Positions 1-9,583 of a DNA stretch of 64,000 nt are shown one piece after another; the first letter of the stretch is position 1; each line of letters begins with the position of its first letter. Origin of the DNA: Bolinopsis microptera. Taxonomy: Eukaryota > Ctenophora > Tentaculata > Lobata > Bolinopsidae. The translations under genes were made by a program, and so were the position numbers. The DNA is taken from the NCBI RefSeq assembly GCF_026151205.1, contig NC_087079.1, positions 5,227,230 to 5,291,229 of the forward strand, given 5' to 3'. Under the pieces are notes generated by a model. The model searched no databases, was not told where the DNA came from, and saw only the letters and a list, made by a program, of their open reading frames with translations.

Positions 1-889
1 CTGCTTAAACCGTTAATATTTGCAACGCAATATTTTCATCGTAATTTGTCATTGCGCGCGTGCAGGATTGCATGTTATCGAATATTTAGACGCCGCGCAC
101 AAATTTTGGGCTAATTTAATTTGAACGACATCGTTTGACATAACAATTGAAATTCGCGTTGGATACTGCAATTAACTAACACATGCTGAACGTCACGCGC
201 AGCATAACAGACGCTTCCTATACACTTAATTATAGGGGAGTGGTCTATATTGCGAAGGAGCAGACTTTTGTCGTCACCGCAGGTCCATCGGGATAGCTCA
301 TATATCCAAACCCGATTACTTATTCCCTACGATCTTTTTGCCTTCGGCAAGAGCAGGGAAAAAAATTGGGTAGAGTGGAAATTGTTCATAACGAAAAGAA
401 AGATGTGTAAATTTCCACAGTCGTGCTTGCCACCATTGTGATAAGGCAACATATTTATATTGTATTAAGCTTGAAGCTAGATTTTAATACTAATAGGTTC
501 TAATACTGAATTTTAAATACTTTTATTATACTTATAGAAGACATTCTGTTTCATTTCATCTGTGACATATATTTGTGGTAATCCTTGATCCTGCTTTTAA
601 TGCATTGCACAACATTGTTTAGATTCTATTTAAAAACTTGTTTGATTCTGGCTCTACTCTAATATCATTTTATTGTTATTATATTATTATTAGTGTAATT
701 ATCTAATTAATGTAATTATCTAATAATCTATTTAGTATTTACACTTACAGTTTTCTGATTCATTGTTTATTTTGGTCTGTCTATAAACATTAAACTGTAA
801 ACGAACATCATTATAAAAAGCTGTACAGTCGTATACTCAATATTATGACGTTGAGAATCAGTTGCTACTCGTAGTCGTACCGAAATATA
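1..889. other. unassigned AT-rich DNA
   Basis: I see no gene here. Short open frames occur but show no coding character or splice context. The right edge is the TA target of the next transposon. Confidence 0.5.
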
Positions 890-2109
890 CAGGGTGGGCC
901 AAAAGTCAGTACCCATACGTTGGCCATAGCTCCGCCGTGTTTTATATTTGAGAGCTGTTGCTTTGCAGATGGCAAACTGTACTTACTGGTTCGAGGATTC
1001 CGTCGTCAAAATTTGAAAATTCGAATATTTTAGACCACGCCCATTCAATATTAAAACACCTATTTTGTTTTCTCTGAACATGAACATACTGAACGCCTAA
1101 TTTTTTCAGAGACGGTAGATTATCAAATGTTGCATATGATCTGAAAACATGAGGCAAAACGGATCAGAAATGACGAAGTTATCAAGCATTTTCTGTATCT
1201 CGTTAACAAAATCGACTGGGTGATTATGTGACAGTGACACGACACCTTAATTGGGCACCCTTAACAATTCCCATAATGTTTAACGGGGTAGTTAACGGGG
1301 GCACCTTATCACGTGATTAGGTAAACCAATCACCTGATCGCACGTAATGAATAAACTCGTTATGCTTTCTCCTTTTATAACTGGGTTTATTTAGAAGCAT
1401 TCAATTCTGTATAATAAAATATCTCGGTCATCTGAGAAGCTACAGTTCTAATTCTTTCAGGACAAACGTAATTCGAATGGCCAAACACAATTTAATAACA
1501 TTTAGCTTGATCTTACTGGGCGGCGCTCAGCCTGTCATTCCGCTGAATCTTTATTATGTTTATGAACATAATAGCCCGGGGTCCCCAGGCTATCCAAACT
1601 ATCAAATAAATGTAAAAAATGAACCTCCATTTGAAAAAAATGAACGCGAATATTTTTCGAGTTGACAAATTCCTCGAACCAGTGGTGGTACTAAGAGTAA
1701 GTCATACATTGTACATACCAGAAAGAAGTATTTAAATTGGGCACTCAGTGACCCCAGCAAACCCTACCGGCCGGGGAATATCTCCAAAAGTAAAATAGAT
1801 AGAACCTTCCGGTTTTCAACAAAATGTCCGTCTTGTAAATTTAAAAGAGGCTCCCCAGGAGCACAATTTGGGACAACTTAGATTCTGAATTAAACCGAAA
1901 ACTTTGCAAAGTCATGTCGTTGTCATGACTACTAAACTAAATGCAGCGTGCGAAAGGTAAACTCGATGTGACGCGCGACGCCAAACGTGCTGTTGAAAAT
2001 CTATCACCTCTAGCGAGCCCAGCAGGCGGTAAGGTTTTCTGGGACTGAGCTATAATAAAGGCCAATATAAAGGCCAACGTATCTAGGTACTGACTTTTGG
2101 CCCACCCTG
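890..2109. mobile_element. non-autonomous TA-flanked DNA transposon, Tc1/mariner-like
   Basis: The left end starts CAGGGTGGGCCAAAAGTCAG and the right end is its exact reverse complement. After about 24 bp the match continues imperfectly through a second block around TACGTTGGCC; on the right that block carries an extra copy of GGCCTTTAT. Both ends abut TA (888-889 and 2110-2111), the target duplication expected of Tc1/mariner elements. The 1220-bp interior has no transposase frame that I can recognise, so the copy must depend on a helper in trans. Superfamily assignment rests only on the TA target and the terminal sequence. Confidence 0.75.
1513..1590 (+). repeat. short dispersed repeat, copy 1
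   Basis: This 78-bp segment starts TTACTGGGCGGC and ends in a GGGGTCCCC-centred hairpin. It recurs at 2382-2449 in the same orientation with about 10 bp missing. This copy is inside the 890-2109 element; the other is outside it. Confidence 0.6.
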
Positions 2110-2381
2110 TATTATTTTTTGGAATACGAGCGTCAACATTTTGCGGCGACAAAAAAATTAGCGGTCGCGGTTGGATAGTCGAGGACTTCGCCGCTTCACG
2201 CTTCGACGCGCCGCGCAAACTATGAACTAGCATTCTTGCTTCGCATCGACTGCAGAGAGAAAGTTAATACGACAATGCAAATGTTATACGTGTTTTCAAA
2301 TATAATAGGCGGGTGTGGTGCGGAGTTAACAAGGGTTAATTTCTATAACGATTTAAATAAAAATGGAAAGTGGTTCAAAAC

Positions 2382-2449
2382 TTACTGGGCGGCACTCAGC
2401 CTGTCATTCCGCCAAATCTTTATGAACATAATAACCTGGAGTCCCCAGG
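2382..2449 (+). repeat. short dispersed repeat, copy 2
   Basis: Same repeat as 1513-1590, including the CAGCCTGTCATTCCGC block and the CCTGG...CCAGG hairpin at its 3' end. It lies about 270 bp outside the TA-flanked element. Confidence 0.6.
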
Positions 2450-2810
2450 TAATTCAAGACGGGAGTGATGAGGTGTAATAGTCGGTGTGCAGACCTTATG
2501 ATCATGGAATGTGGTGCCTAATGGCTAATAATGACTTAATTATTCACAAGCTAAAGAACTGATTATGAAATTATTGTTTAAAATGCTATTGGGTCACCTA
2601 ATGCGGGTTTTGACTCAGCGGGTAATTACTCATACCCTTTTTAACTGCGACAGTGAAATCCCGGCCGAAGGCCGGGTTACATTAGTAAATTAAATAAAAT
2701 GAAGTGAGATTCACAACGTGGGACAAATGATTTGCAAAACAACAATCGATCGATTTTGTCAGCTCAGGTGTTTTAAAGAAATATAGTATAAAGGGTGCTT
2801 TGATCACTTG

Positions 2811-2922
2811 AAGTTGTTCTATCCAGAGCCCTTGCGCTTGCAGTAGCGCGCGCCCGCCTTACGGCGGTTGACTTGTGAAACAAGCGCGCCCGAAGTGGCG
2901 CGAAAGCACATGGTTAGGTGAA
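2811..2922 (+). repeat. dispersed repeat with variable GC-rich middle, copy 1
   Basis: The outer blocks AAGTTGTTCT, CCAGAGCCCT and ACATGGTTAGGTGAA recur in the same order at 8890-8955, but the middle differs in length and is GC-rich here. It could be a short SINE-like or MITE-like fragment; I cannot find clear ends. Confidence 0.45.
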
Positions 2923-3277
2923 CACTTGAAGCGAAGCAAGCATTGCGCGCGGCGCGTCGAAACAGCATCCAGCGACGTCCTCAAAATGCCAAAGTATTTA
3001 CTAATTAAACTTTGTTTAAATTTTACTTGAGGGCTGCGGCCTATGGGCGCGGGCCCAGGCCAATAATTTTTATAAACATAAGCATTAAATTTGCAGCAGA
3101 ATGACAAACTAAAATTAAAATTAAAATTTCAACTAACAAATTAAAAGGCCACAATTAATATTGCGTATACTGTATGTATTTGTTACACGTTGTAGATCTG
3201 CCGCGCACGAGTGCGCGGCTGTACTATTGACTATAAAAATTAAAAAAAAAAGAAAAAGTGTAACGACAATGGCAAAT

Positions 3278-3526
3278 CACAGGGGGAGCTGAAACCAGGT
3301 TTTCGATCAAACGCTGCCATGTGTAGTCAAACGTTGCCAAAAGTTGCTCTCGTCCAATGAAATCGCTGCATTATGTAAGCCAATCTCCGCATATGAATAT
3401 ATGTAATTCAATTATGCATTCTAACTTGCAAAATGCAGCGATTTCATTGGACGAGAGCAACTGTTGGCGACGTTTGACTACAAATGGCAGGATTTGATCG
3501 AAAACCTGGTTTCAGACCCCCCTGTG
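3278..3526. mobile_element. foldback MITE, 249 bp, Chapaev-like termini
   Basis: The two halves are nearly perfect inverted repeats of about 100 bp, beginning CACAGGGGG and ending CCCCCTGTG, separated by a short AT-rich loop. AAAT flanks both ends (3274-3277 and 3527-3530), so the target duplication reads as 4 bp. Termini of the CAC type with 4-bp duplications are described for Chapaev transposons, so I propose that family tentatively. It has no coding capacity. Confidence 0.7.
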
Positions 3527-3530
3527 AAAT

Positions 3531-4343
3531 GGGAGTCACGACGTGATATAAACACATTTAGAATAGCGCTATTTCAAGTTTACTTATAAACCTTTCTTTT
3601 ATTCGGTGGGTTTGGCAAAGTCGTCCTCTCGGATTGCAACATCCTCCTTGCGAAAGAAGTGGATATCTTTAAATTGCACAATTAAATTTTATTGATCAAT
3701 TTTAAAATACCGAATATATCGTTTGTTTAATTGGGCTTGGTATGTTATTATTGTTATAAATCAGGTCAGAAGTTATTTTTAAATCTTGGAAGTCACTTAA
3801 GCATATAATGCAAATGCTAACATTGCTAATTATAATGACAGCTGATCCCTATCAGGTGTTAAAGTTATCAATCAAATCAATGATTCATGATTATCACAAA
3901 ATGCGATCGAAAATAGAAATAAAATCGTAGAAAGTCTCAGATCTCTGGTAGTTCCAGACACTGCAACAAAACAGCTGCTGCTGTACTTTTATTATTTATC
4001 TGAAGTTGCTGATCTGAAATCTAAATTGAAATTGTTCCTAGTTAACCCCTCAAATTGAAAGGCTGGGGGAATAGTAGACAAAGCGTCTCAAGCTACAAAT
4101 TGTATAATGCATATTTTTGTTAAATTAAGTAAAAAAGAGCTAATAATATAAAGTCATTTGATTTTGCAAACTGCTTTACGTCGCAATATTTGATTTTTGT
4201 TAAATCAACTTGGCTATTGAAATACCAATTTTGACTCTATATCCCCAGTTATTCACCATGGATTTGTTTGTTATTAAATAGTTTTTCATAAATTTTTGGA
4301 TTTAGATTAATTCGATGTAATGGGTCTAAGTTACTGCGGACAT
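3531..4343. other. intergenic, one weak coding-like stretch
   Basis: A 55-codon open frame at 3891-4058 (+) reads like a helical segment (key part SLRSLVVPDTATKQLLLYF). It lacks a convincing donor or start and matches nothing I know. The rest is AT-rich with no feature. Confidence 0.3.
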
Positions 4344-4351
4344 AGTTCACT

Positions 4352-4644
4352 CAGTGGCGTAACGATGCCTGTTGGCGCCCCCGCCGAAAAAGCGCCCCCC
4401 TGTTGGCGCCCCCTCCTCTTTTGGTACGCCTCCCTAAAATTGAACAAATTAGGTGATTTTAGAGGATACAGGGGTAAAATCTCTAAAAAAGTGTGCATCT
4501 AGAGCAAAACGCGCAGTTTTGCTAGTACTTTAGTTGAGTTTTCGAAATTGTCCCACATTCAAACGACGATTTGGCGCCCCCCTAAGACGGCACCCCCCCC
4601 CCCCCTGCACACCGGGGTCAGTGGGGCCATTCGTTACGCCACTG
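4352..4644. mobile_element. hAT-type MITE, 293 bp
   Basis: Ends are CAGTGGCGTAACGA and its reverse complement. They are flanked by identical 8-bp copies of AGTTCACT (4344-4351 and 4645-4652), the duplication length of hAT elements. The interior is a C-rich tract with two copies of TGTTGGCGCCCCC and no coding sequence. A diverged fragment of the same family lies at 24424-24490 in inverse orientation. Confidence 0.85.
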
Positions 4645-4652
4645 AGTTCACT

Positions 4653-5420
4653 ATGTGTCTACCGTGTTTGGGTGCCCATCATATTTTACAGATGGGGGCG
4701 ATATTTTGAACGATTCTATTTTATATTCATCTATTGCTGTACTCTGTAAAATTTGAAAAGTATTTAATTTAAAAAAATTGCAATTTCGTGGCATATGCCA
4801 CAAATAAACAAATAAATAAAATGACTGCACACTTGTATACGGAAGTTACCTAGCATGCCAATCCTAATGCGCGGCACTCTTTTTATACAATTTTTCCCCA
4901 TAATAAAAGTCAACCAAAAAAGCACCCCTAAAGTTGCAACATGCTGCAAATAATATACCATGGACCTTACAGTATTGTGTAAGTGAGGTGCATGCTCGTT
5001 GTACAGTGCAAATTGATAAAACTATCGATGGGTGAGATTCTGTGCTCAACAATGTACAATACAGTTTTATGGGGTCAGGAAGCGGCAGCACTCATAGTAT
5101 AGCGGATGGCCTTTCAACTGTGGTTTTCAAAACACCTGAAATATATTATGTCAGTGCACCACACAAGACATAATATCTGAACATACGAAATGTCTGTATA
5201 ATGTGTATTATATCACAGAATTATTATGTCACACTATGCAAGACAGCATAAAAGCATGGTAATACATAGAAGATCAAATACAAAAATATCATACCACTGC
5301 TTTTAAAACCTAACCATGAGATCCTAGCCTACGGGGCTCCTGTGGAAGCTACGCCTAGATGATTTGATTTGAAACTCTTTAAAATTAGCATATTATATTC
5401 TAATGTACAGCAAATCGAAC
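4653..5420. other. intergenic DNA
   Basis: I see no gene or clear repeat. Short open frames on either strand have no supporting start context or family signature. Confidence 0.5.
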
Positions 5421-5431
5421 AAACATATAAT

Positions 5432-8400
5432 ACTTACTTACTTTGGGCGATCCTCAATCGAAATCCCATTCACTGTCTGCCTCCACACGTCTCGATCGCA
5501 CATAACAGTTCGAAGGTCGTCTAACTGGAGCCCAGTGTCACGAGCTACTACGTCCAGGAAGGTGAGTGGTCTCCTTCCACGGCCCGATTGGGCAAGTCGC
5601 CAGGGGAGGATAGTGGAGATAACTTGGTCAGAAGCTCTCATGCAATGCCCAGCAAATCTGGAACGCCTCGACGCAACCACTGAGGCAATAGATGGAAGGT
5701 TGCCATAGATCTGCTTGAGGGTTGGATGCTTCTTCCACGAGATGTTCTTGGCCTTCATTAAAAGACGGGTGTAGCATCCGTTGAGGCGTTTCTCAAGCTG
5801 CTTGTTTATGGTCCATGTCTCTGATCCATAGAGCAATACTGGTTCGACACAGGCTCTAAAGAACTTGACTTTCAGTTGTTCGGAAATGCCAGAGGACCAG
5901 ACTTTTTGCAGTTTAATACAGGCTGACCAGGCCATTCCTTTCCTTGTGTTGAAATCCTTTCTACTGTCCGCAATGAAAGAGCCGAGGTATTTAAAGTCAT
6001 CAACCTGTTTAATCTGGCGGCCTGAGATAGAATGTAAGTCGACAGTGTCAGGGATATTGATGGACATGAACTCGGTCTTAGAAGCATTCATAGCAAGACC
6101 AACTTGTGCGGCTGCATTTTCAAGGTCTGTCAGCAGAAGTTGGACTTGCTCTATGGTGTCTGAAATTAAGGCTAAATCATCAGCAAAGTCAAGGTCTGTG
6201 ATTTTGACCGCAGGCACTCTTCGGCTTTTCCTAGGCACGATGGTAAGACCGAATTCGTCACCCATGCAGCTTCTGAGGACATAGTCAAGGACGACGATGA
6301 AGAGAAAGGGTGCTAGAGTGTCCCCTTGAAGAACTCCAATAAGTGTCCTAAAAAAGTCAGTAAGGCCGTCGATGGTCTGGACACGAGAGAACGATGAGTC
6401 ATAAAGAAGCCTGATAGCATCTACAAGTGGAGTAGGGATACCGTAGAGGGAGAGGATGTGGAAAAGGGCATCCCGGTTAATGCTGTCGAACGCTTTCGAA
6501 AAATCGACAAACACAATTGCGGCTGAACGATTTCCGATCTTGCATTCCTCGAGTATACGACGTAGGGCAAGGACCTGTGGGAGTGTGGATCTTCCTCTAC
6601 GGAAACCATTTTGGTTTGGCCGCAAGAGGGGATCAATGAATGGGTAGATCCGGTTGAGGATGAGCTTGTTAAAAACTTTCGCTGCAACCGGTGCCAGTGA
6701 AATGCCACGGTAGTTTCCTGGATTAGTAAGATCACCCTTTTTGGGGATAGGAATGATAGAGGCCGTTTTCCAGGCTTGGGGGATCACACCATCCATGAGT
6801 GCTTTATTACAGAATCCGAGGAGGTTTTCACGTAGCTGGGGAAGCTTCCAGACTGAGGGAGGGATGCTATCTAGACCGGGTGACTTGGAGGACTTGGCGG
6901 ACTTCAGAACCGTGTCGAGTTCTGACATGCTGAAGGATGAGCAGCTGATGGGCAGGGTGTCAGAGACTCGCTGGTTGAAGAAGGGGAGGGTGAGGTCCGG
7001 CGGAGGCTGTTCTGTGCCTAGAAGGGACTTGAAGTGCTCGAACCAGATGTTGAGCCGTTCTTCGGTAGTGCCTCCTGGCACTTTGCAGTATGGCACAGTG
7101 TCGGAAGATGTTAGTTGCCTGATGATGTGCCAGGAACTGCGATGCCTGTGCTCAGGGTTAGTTTTCTCCAGCAGGTCAGTCTGTTGTCGAATGTGCTGTG
7201 AAGTAGCAGCATTATAGGCTTCGTCCAGTTGCTTCTTTGCGTCTTCAAGCTTTTCCTTGGACGAAAAAGAGGGGGAAATCCTGTGACTCAGGGACGCATC
7301 CTTTAGGATATTGCGATGGTGTGCAATATTAGGATCGTTGTAAGGATTTTCCCGTTTCCTCTTTCTCTTTTTTGGCAACACCTTAAGTGCTGTGCTTGTA
7401 ACGCTTTTAACGAGCAGGTCGTAGTCGGACTCGAGCTCTGCTTCCTCTAGGAGTGCACTGTACCTGTTTTTCACTTCCACTGCATACTGGTGTTTCATGT
7501 TGGAATCGTGGATCAGTGGAGTCCAGTCAATGCTCCTAAGAGGGTCCCGTGCTGGAGTTTTGTTGACTCTGTAGCTGGCTTGAACAAAACATGTTACAAT
7601 CCGGTGATCTGAACCGACAGTTTGCATGATGTTGTACGCTTGACAGTTCTTCACACTATTTGCCCACTTCTTCCGCCAGAGTACAAAGTCAATTTGATGC
7701 TTTGCTCTTTTGGGGTCTTCATAGGTCCAAATTTTATTAGCCGGTTTCTGGAAACAGCGGTTAGCAACTATCAGCTGGTGTTGGTCTACCAGATCCAGTA
7801 GTCGTTCACCGTTGTCGTTGGTTGACATATGGTATGTGAAACCGTAGCTATTACTGAGCTTCGCGTTGAAATCACCGCACACTGCTAGCATGTTGTGAGG
7901 AGGTACCTTAGAGATGATCCTGGTTAGAGCGTTGTAGAATGCAGTTTTTTCTTCAATATCACTGCAGTTAGTAGGAGCATAACATGAGAGGACTGTGAGG
8001 CGAGGATTCCCGTTTACATGGAGCAAGATGATTCTGCTATTAACTTTCTCTACAGATAGGAGAGATTTCTGAATTCTAGGAGATAAAAGAAACCCAACAC
8101 CACCAACCGATGCATTAACTGAATTCTTCGTAGCAGAAGCAGTGATGAGCTGATATGATAAGATGTTTTCAATTCTTAGGGATTCTTTGTGGTGTTGGCG
8201 ATGCTCTTGCAAGGAGATAACATCATTATGATGCAGGAAGGCTGAGTGAGCTAACTCCTGTTTACGTGATACAGGGTTGAGAGTCCTACAGTTGAAGGTG
8301 CTAACCTGAAAAGGGATTTTCCTACGAACTAAAAGGGTAGTAACAGGGTTGCTGCAACTATCAGGACCCACCCCTCCCGGGGGTTTTAGGGAGGGCCCGT

Positions 8401-8830
8401 CATACAGGGAGCTAGCTGCCACTGAGTAGTTAGGGGCTTGAACCCTAGTGCTGTTATCGTGTGTCATCATAAAAGTGAGGGGGGATTTTGTCTAATGGCT
8501 AGACATTGTCCAGGCACGGCGCCACTGCAACCTGGATGTGACACTATAATCCAATACCCTCATCAGTAGGTACAATCACGGGTGCAGGTCTTCATAAACC
8601 CGGCTTGTTTTTCGAGGTATGTGCTCCTCTAGATCCGCCGTGTTTAGTTGACCCAGACAGTCGGATTCTTCAATGACATGCCGGTCTAGCAGGGTCACCT
8701 CGTGCAGGATGTGGCTCTTCACCACGCACGGACGGTCTAAGCTCGATCTAGAGTCTAGACCGAGCCCTGGCCCATATTACAGGACCTTGAAACGGATCAG
8801 TTCAAAATGAAACAGAACATGACCCTCCCC
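5432..8830 (-). mobile_element. full-length RTE-type non-LTR retrotransposon, 3.4 kb
   Basis: The element reads right to left. It has about 360 nt of 5' leader (8471-8830), one long ORF, and almost no 3' UTR: the stop codon lies in a short AAGTAAGTAAG tail, as RTE elements typically end in a brief microsatellite. The 11-bp word AAACATATAAT flanks both sides (5421-5431 and 8831-8841) and is the target-site duplication. An intact ORF, a complete 5' leader and a perfect duplication all indicate a young insertion. It sits upstream of the NBEAL-like gene in opposite orientation. Confidence 0.85.
5438..8470 (-). CDS. endonuclease/reverse transcriptase polyprotein of the RTE element
   Basis: This 1010-residue protein is the single ORF of the retrotransposon. 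Residues about 50-300 are an apurinic-type (EEP) endonuclease that nicks the target DNA: conserved points are FN near 60, LQEH near 87-90, GDFN at 199-202 and the SDH triad at 287-289. The middle is a reverse transcriptase with NYRGISL, the FSKAFDS block, LQGDTLAPFLF and the catalytic FADD about two thirds along. The C-terminal part, with RRSRFAGHCMRA and GRGRRPLTFLD, is typical of animal RTE-like endonuclease-reverse transcriptases. It would carry out target-primed reverse transcription in the nucleus. I chose the methionine at 8470, the first of the open frame; a second Met follows immediately. I see no frame break or missing catalytic residue. Confidence 0.95.
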   Translation of the reverse strand: MMTHDNSTRVQAPNYSVAASSLYDGPSLKPPGGVGPDSCSNPVTTLLVRRKIPFQVSTFNCRTLNPVSRKQELAHSAFLHHNDVISLQEHRQHHKESLRIENILSYQLITASATKNSVNASVGGVGFLLSPRIQKSLLSVEKVNSRIILLHVNGNPRLTVLSCYAPTNCSDIEEKTAFYNALTRIISKVPPHNMLAVCGDFNAKLSNSYGFTYHMSTNDNGERLLDLVDQHQLIVANRCFQKPANKIWTYEDPKRAKHQIDFVLWRKKWANSVKNCQAYNIMQTVGSDHRIVTCFVQASYRVNKTPARDPLRSIDWTPLIHDSNMKHQYAVEVKNRYSALLEEAELESDYDLLVKSVTSTALKVLPKKRKRKRENPYNDPNIAHHRNILKDASLSHRISPSFSSKEKLEDAKKQLDEAYNAATSQHIRQQTDLLEKTNPEHRHRSSWHIIRQLTSSDTVPYCKVPGGTTEERLNIWFEHFKSLLGTEQPPPDLTLPFFNQRVSDTLPISCSSFSMSELDTVLKSAKSSKSPGLDSIPPSVWKLPQLRENLLGFCNKALMDGVIPQAWKTASIIPIPKKGDLTNPGNYRGISLAPVAAKVFNKLILNRIYPFIDPLLRPNQNGFRRGRSTLPQVLALRRILEECKIGNRSAAIVFVDFSKAFDSINRDALFHILSLYGIPTPLVDAIRLLYDSSFSRVQTIDGLTDFFRTLIGVLQGDTLAPFLFIVVLDYVLRSCMGDEFGLTIVPRKSRRVPAVKITDLDFADDLALISDTIEQVQLLLTDLENAAAQVGLAMNASKTEFMSINIPDTVDLHSISGRQIKQVDDFKYLGSFIADSRKDFNTRKGMAWSACIKLQKVWSSGISEQLKVKFFRACVEPVLLYGSETWTINKQLEKRLNGCYTRLLMKAKNISWKKHPTLKQIYGNLPSIASVVASRRSRFAGHCMRASDQVISTILPWRLAQSGRGRRPLTFLDVVARDTGLQLDDLRTVMCDRDVWRQTVNGISIEDRPK

Positions 8831-8841
8831 AAACATATAAT

Positions 8842-9533
8842 GGAATGTGCCGAAATTTATATAAGCTAAAAAGCGTGGGTCATTGATACAAGTTGCTCTA
8901 ACCAGAGCCCTCTCGCTTACGTCCTGTAGTATGCAAAGACACATGGTTAGGTGAATGATACAGATGTTAGCTTTCGAAAAAGGAGTTTTATGGCTGCCCA
9001 GAGTCTTGACAACTTATGAATAAAATAATGAAATGTTCAACAAGTGTGAACAAAATCGAAAAATATAGTACATAAATACAATTGTCTCTAAAATATAGAT
9101 ACCGCCAGAATTAACTCTATATTATATGTATGATACTCATACATATACTCACCAGTGTCCTAGAGACATAAATTACTTCATGGTGTCCTTATAACACAGT
9201 TACAGACCTCCCTGTGCCGGATGTAGTGGCTGAGGTGAATCTGTTCAGTCCTATTCTTCTTCAGGTCAGTGATCAGATCTTCAGATGCTTCCTTCCTGCA
9301 AGCTCTTCACTGGATCTATGGTTACAGATCCATACATCTTTGTGGATCTGAGATAGCCTTAGTCTCCCTGTTTTGGCAGGTGCATTTGTTTTGGCATCTG
9401 TCAACGATTCTTGATATTTATTGGTCAATGCTGGAAGTTGACTAGTTAATTGCTGTACATGTCAGGATGAATGTGGTTTACCTCTCCACTGATAATTGAA
9501 CATTTAGCTCTATGAATTTGAAATGAGAAAGCA
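8842..9533. other. region upstream of the NBEAL-like gene
   Basis: This stretch separates the retrotransposon from the proposed first coding exon. It contains the second copy of a dispersed repeat (8890-8955). A promoter or 5' UTR could lie here; I see no TATA box or other element that I would defend. Confidence 0.3.
8890..8955 (+). repeat. dispersed repeat, copy 2
   Basis: It shares AAGTTGCTCT, CCAGAGCCCT and ACATGGTTAGGTGAA in order with 2811-2922, with a shorter middle. It lies just outside the retrotransposon's 5' target duplication. Confidence 0.45.
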
Positions 9534-9583
9534 ATGAGTGGAGTGCAGTATGTTGGGTCAATGACCCCAGAGCAGGAATCAAG
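9534..9583 (+). CDS. NBEAL-like proposed first coding exon
   Basis: ATG at 9534 has a purine at -3 and an in-frame stop (TGA, 9519) just upstream. It encodes MSGVQYVGSMTPEQES and ends AG before GTGAGC. Phase 2 matches the next exon's single leading base. The resulting N-terminal length before the lectin domain fits the family, but the start is inferred. Confidence 0.5.

Larger units (their letters stand above)
2110..3277. other. intergenic DNA
   Basis: No gene is recognised. The stretch holds the two short repeats listed separately (2382-2449 and 2811-2922) and a GC-rich patch near 2840-2960. Confidence 0.5.

Noticed and set aside
3891..4058. 55-codon helical-looking frame as an upstream NBEAL-like exon
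   Set aside because: No acceptor and donor in a compatible phase, and the start proposed at 9534 already gives a family-like N-terminal length.
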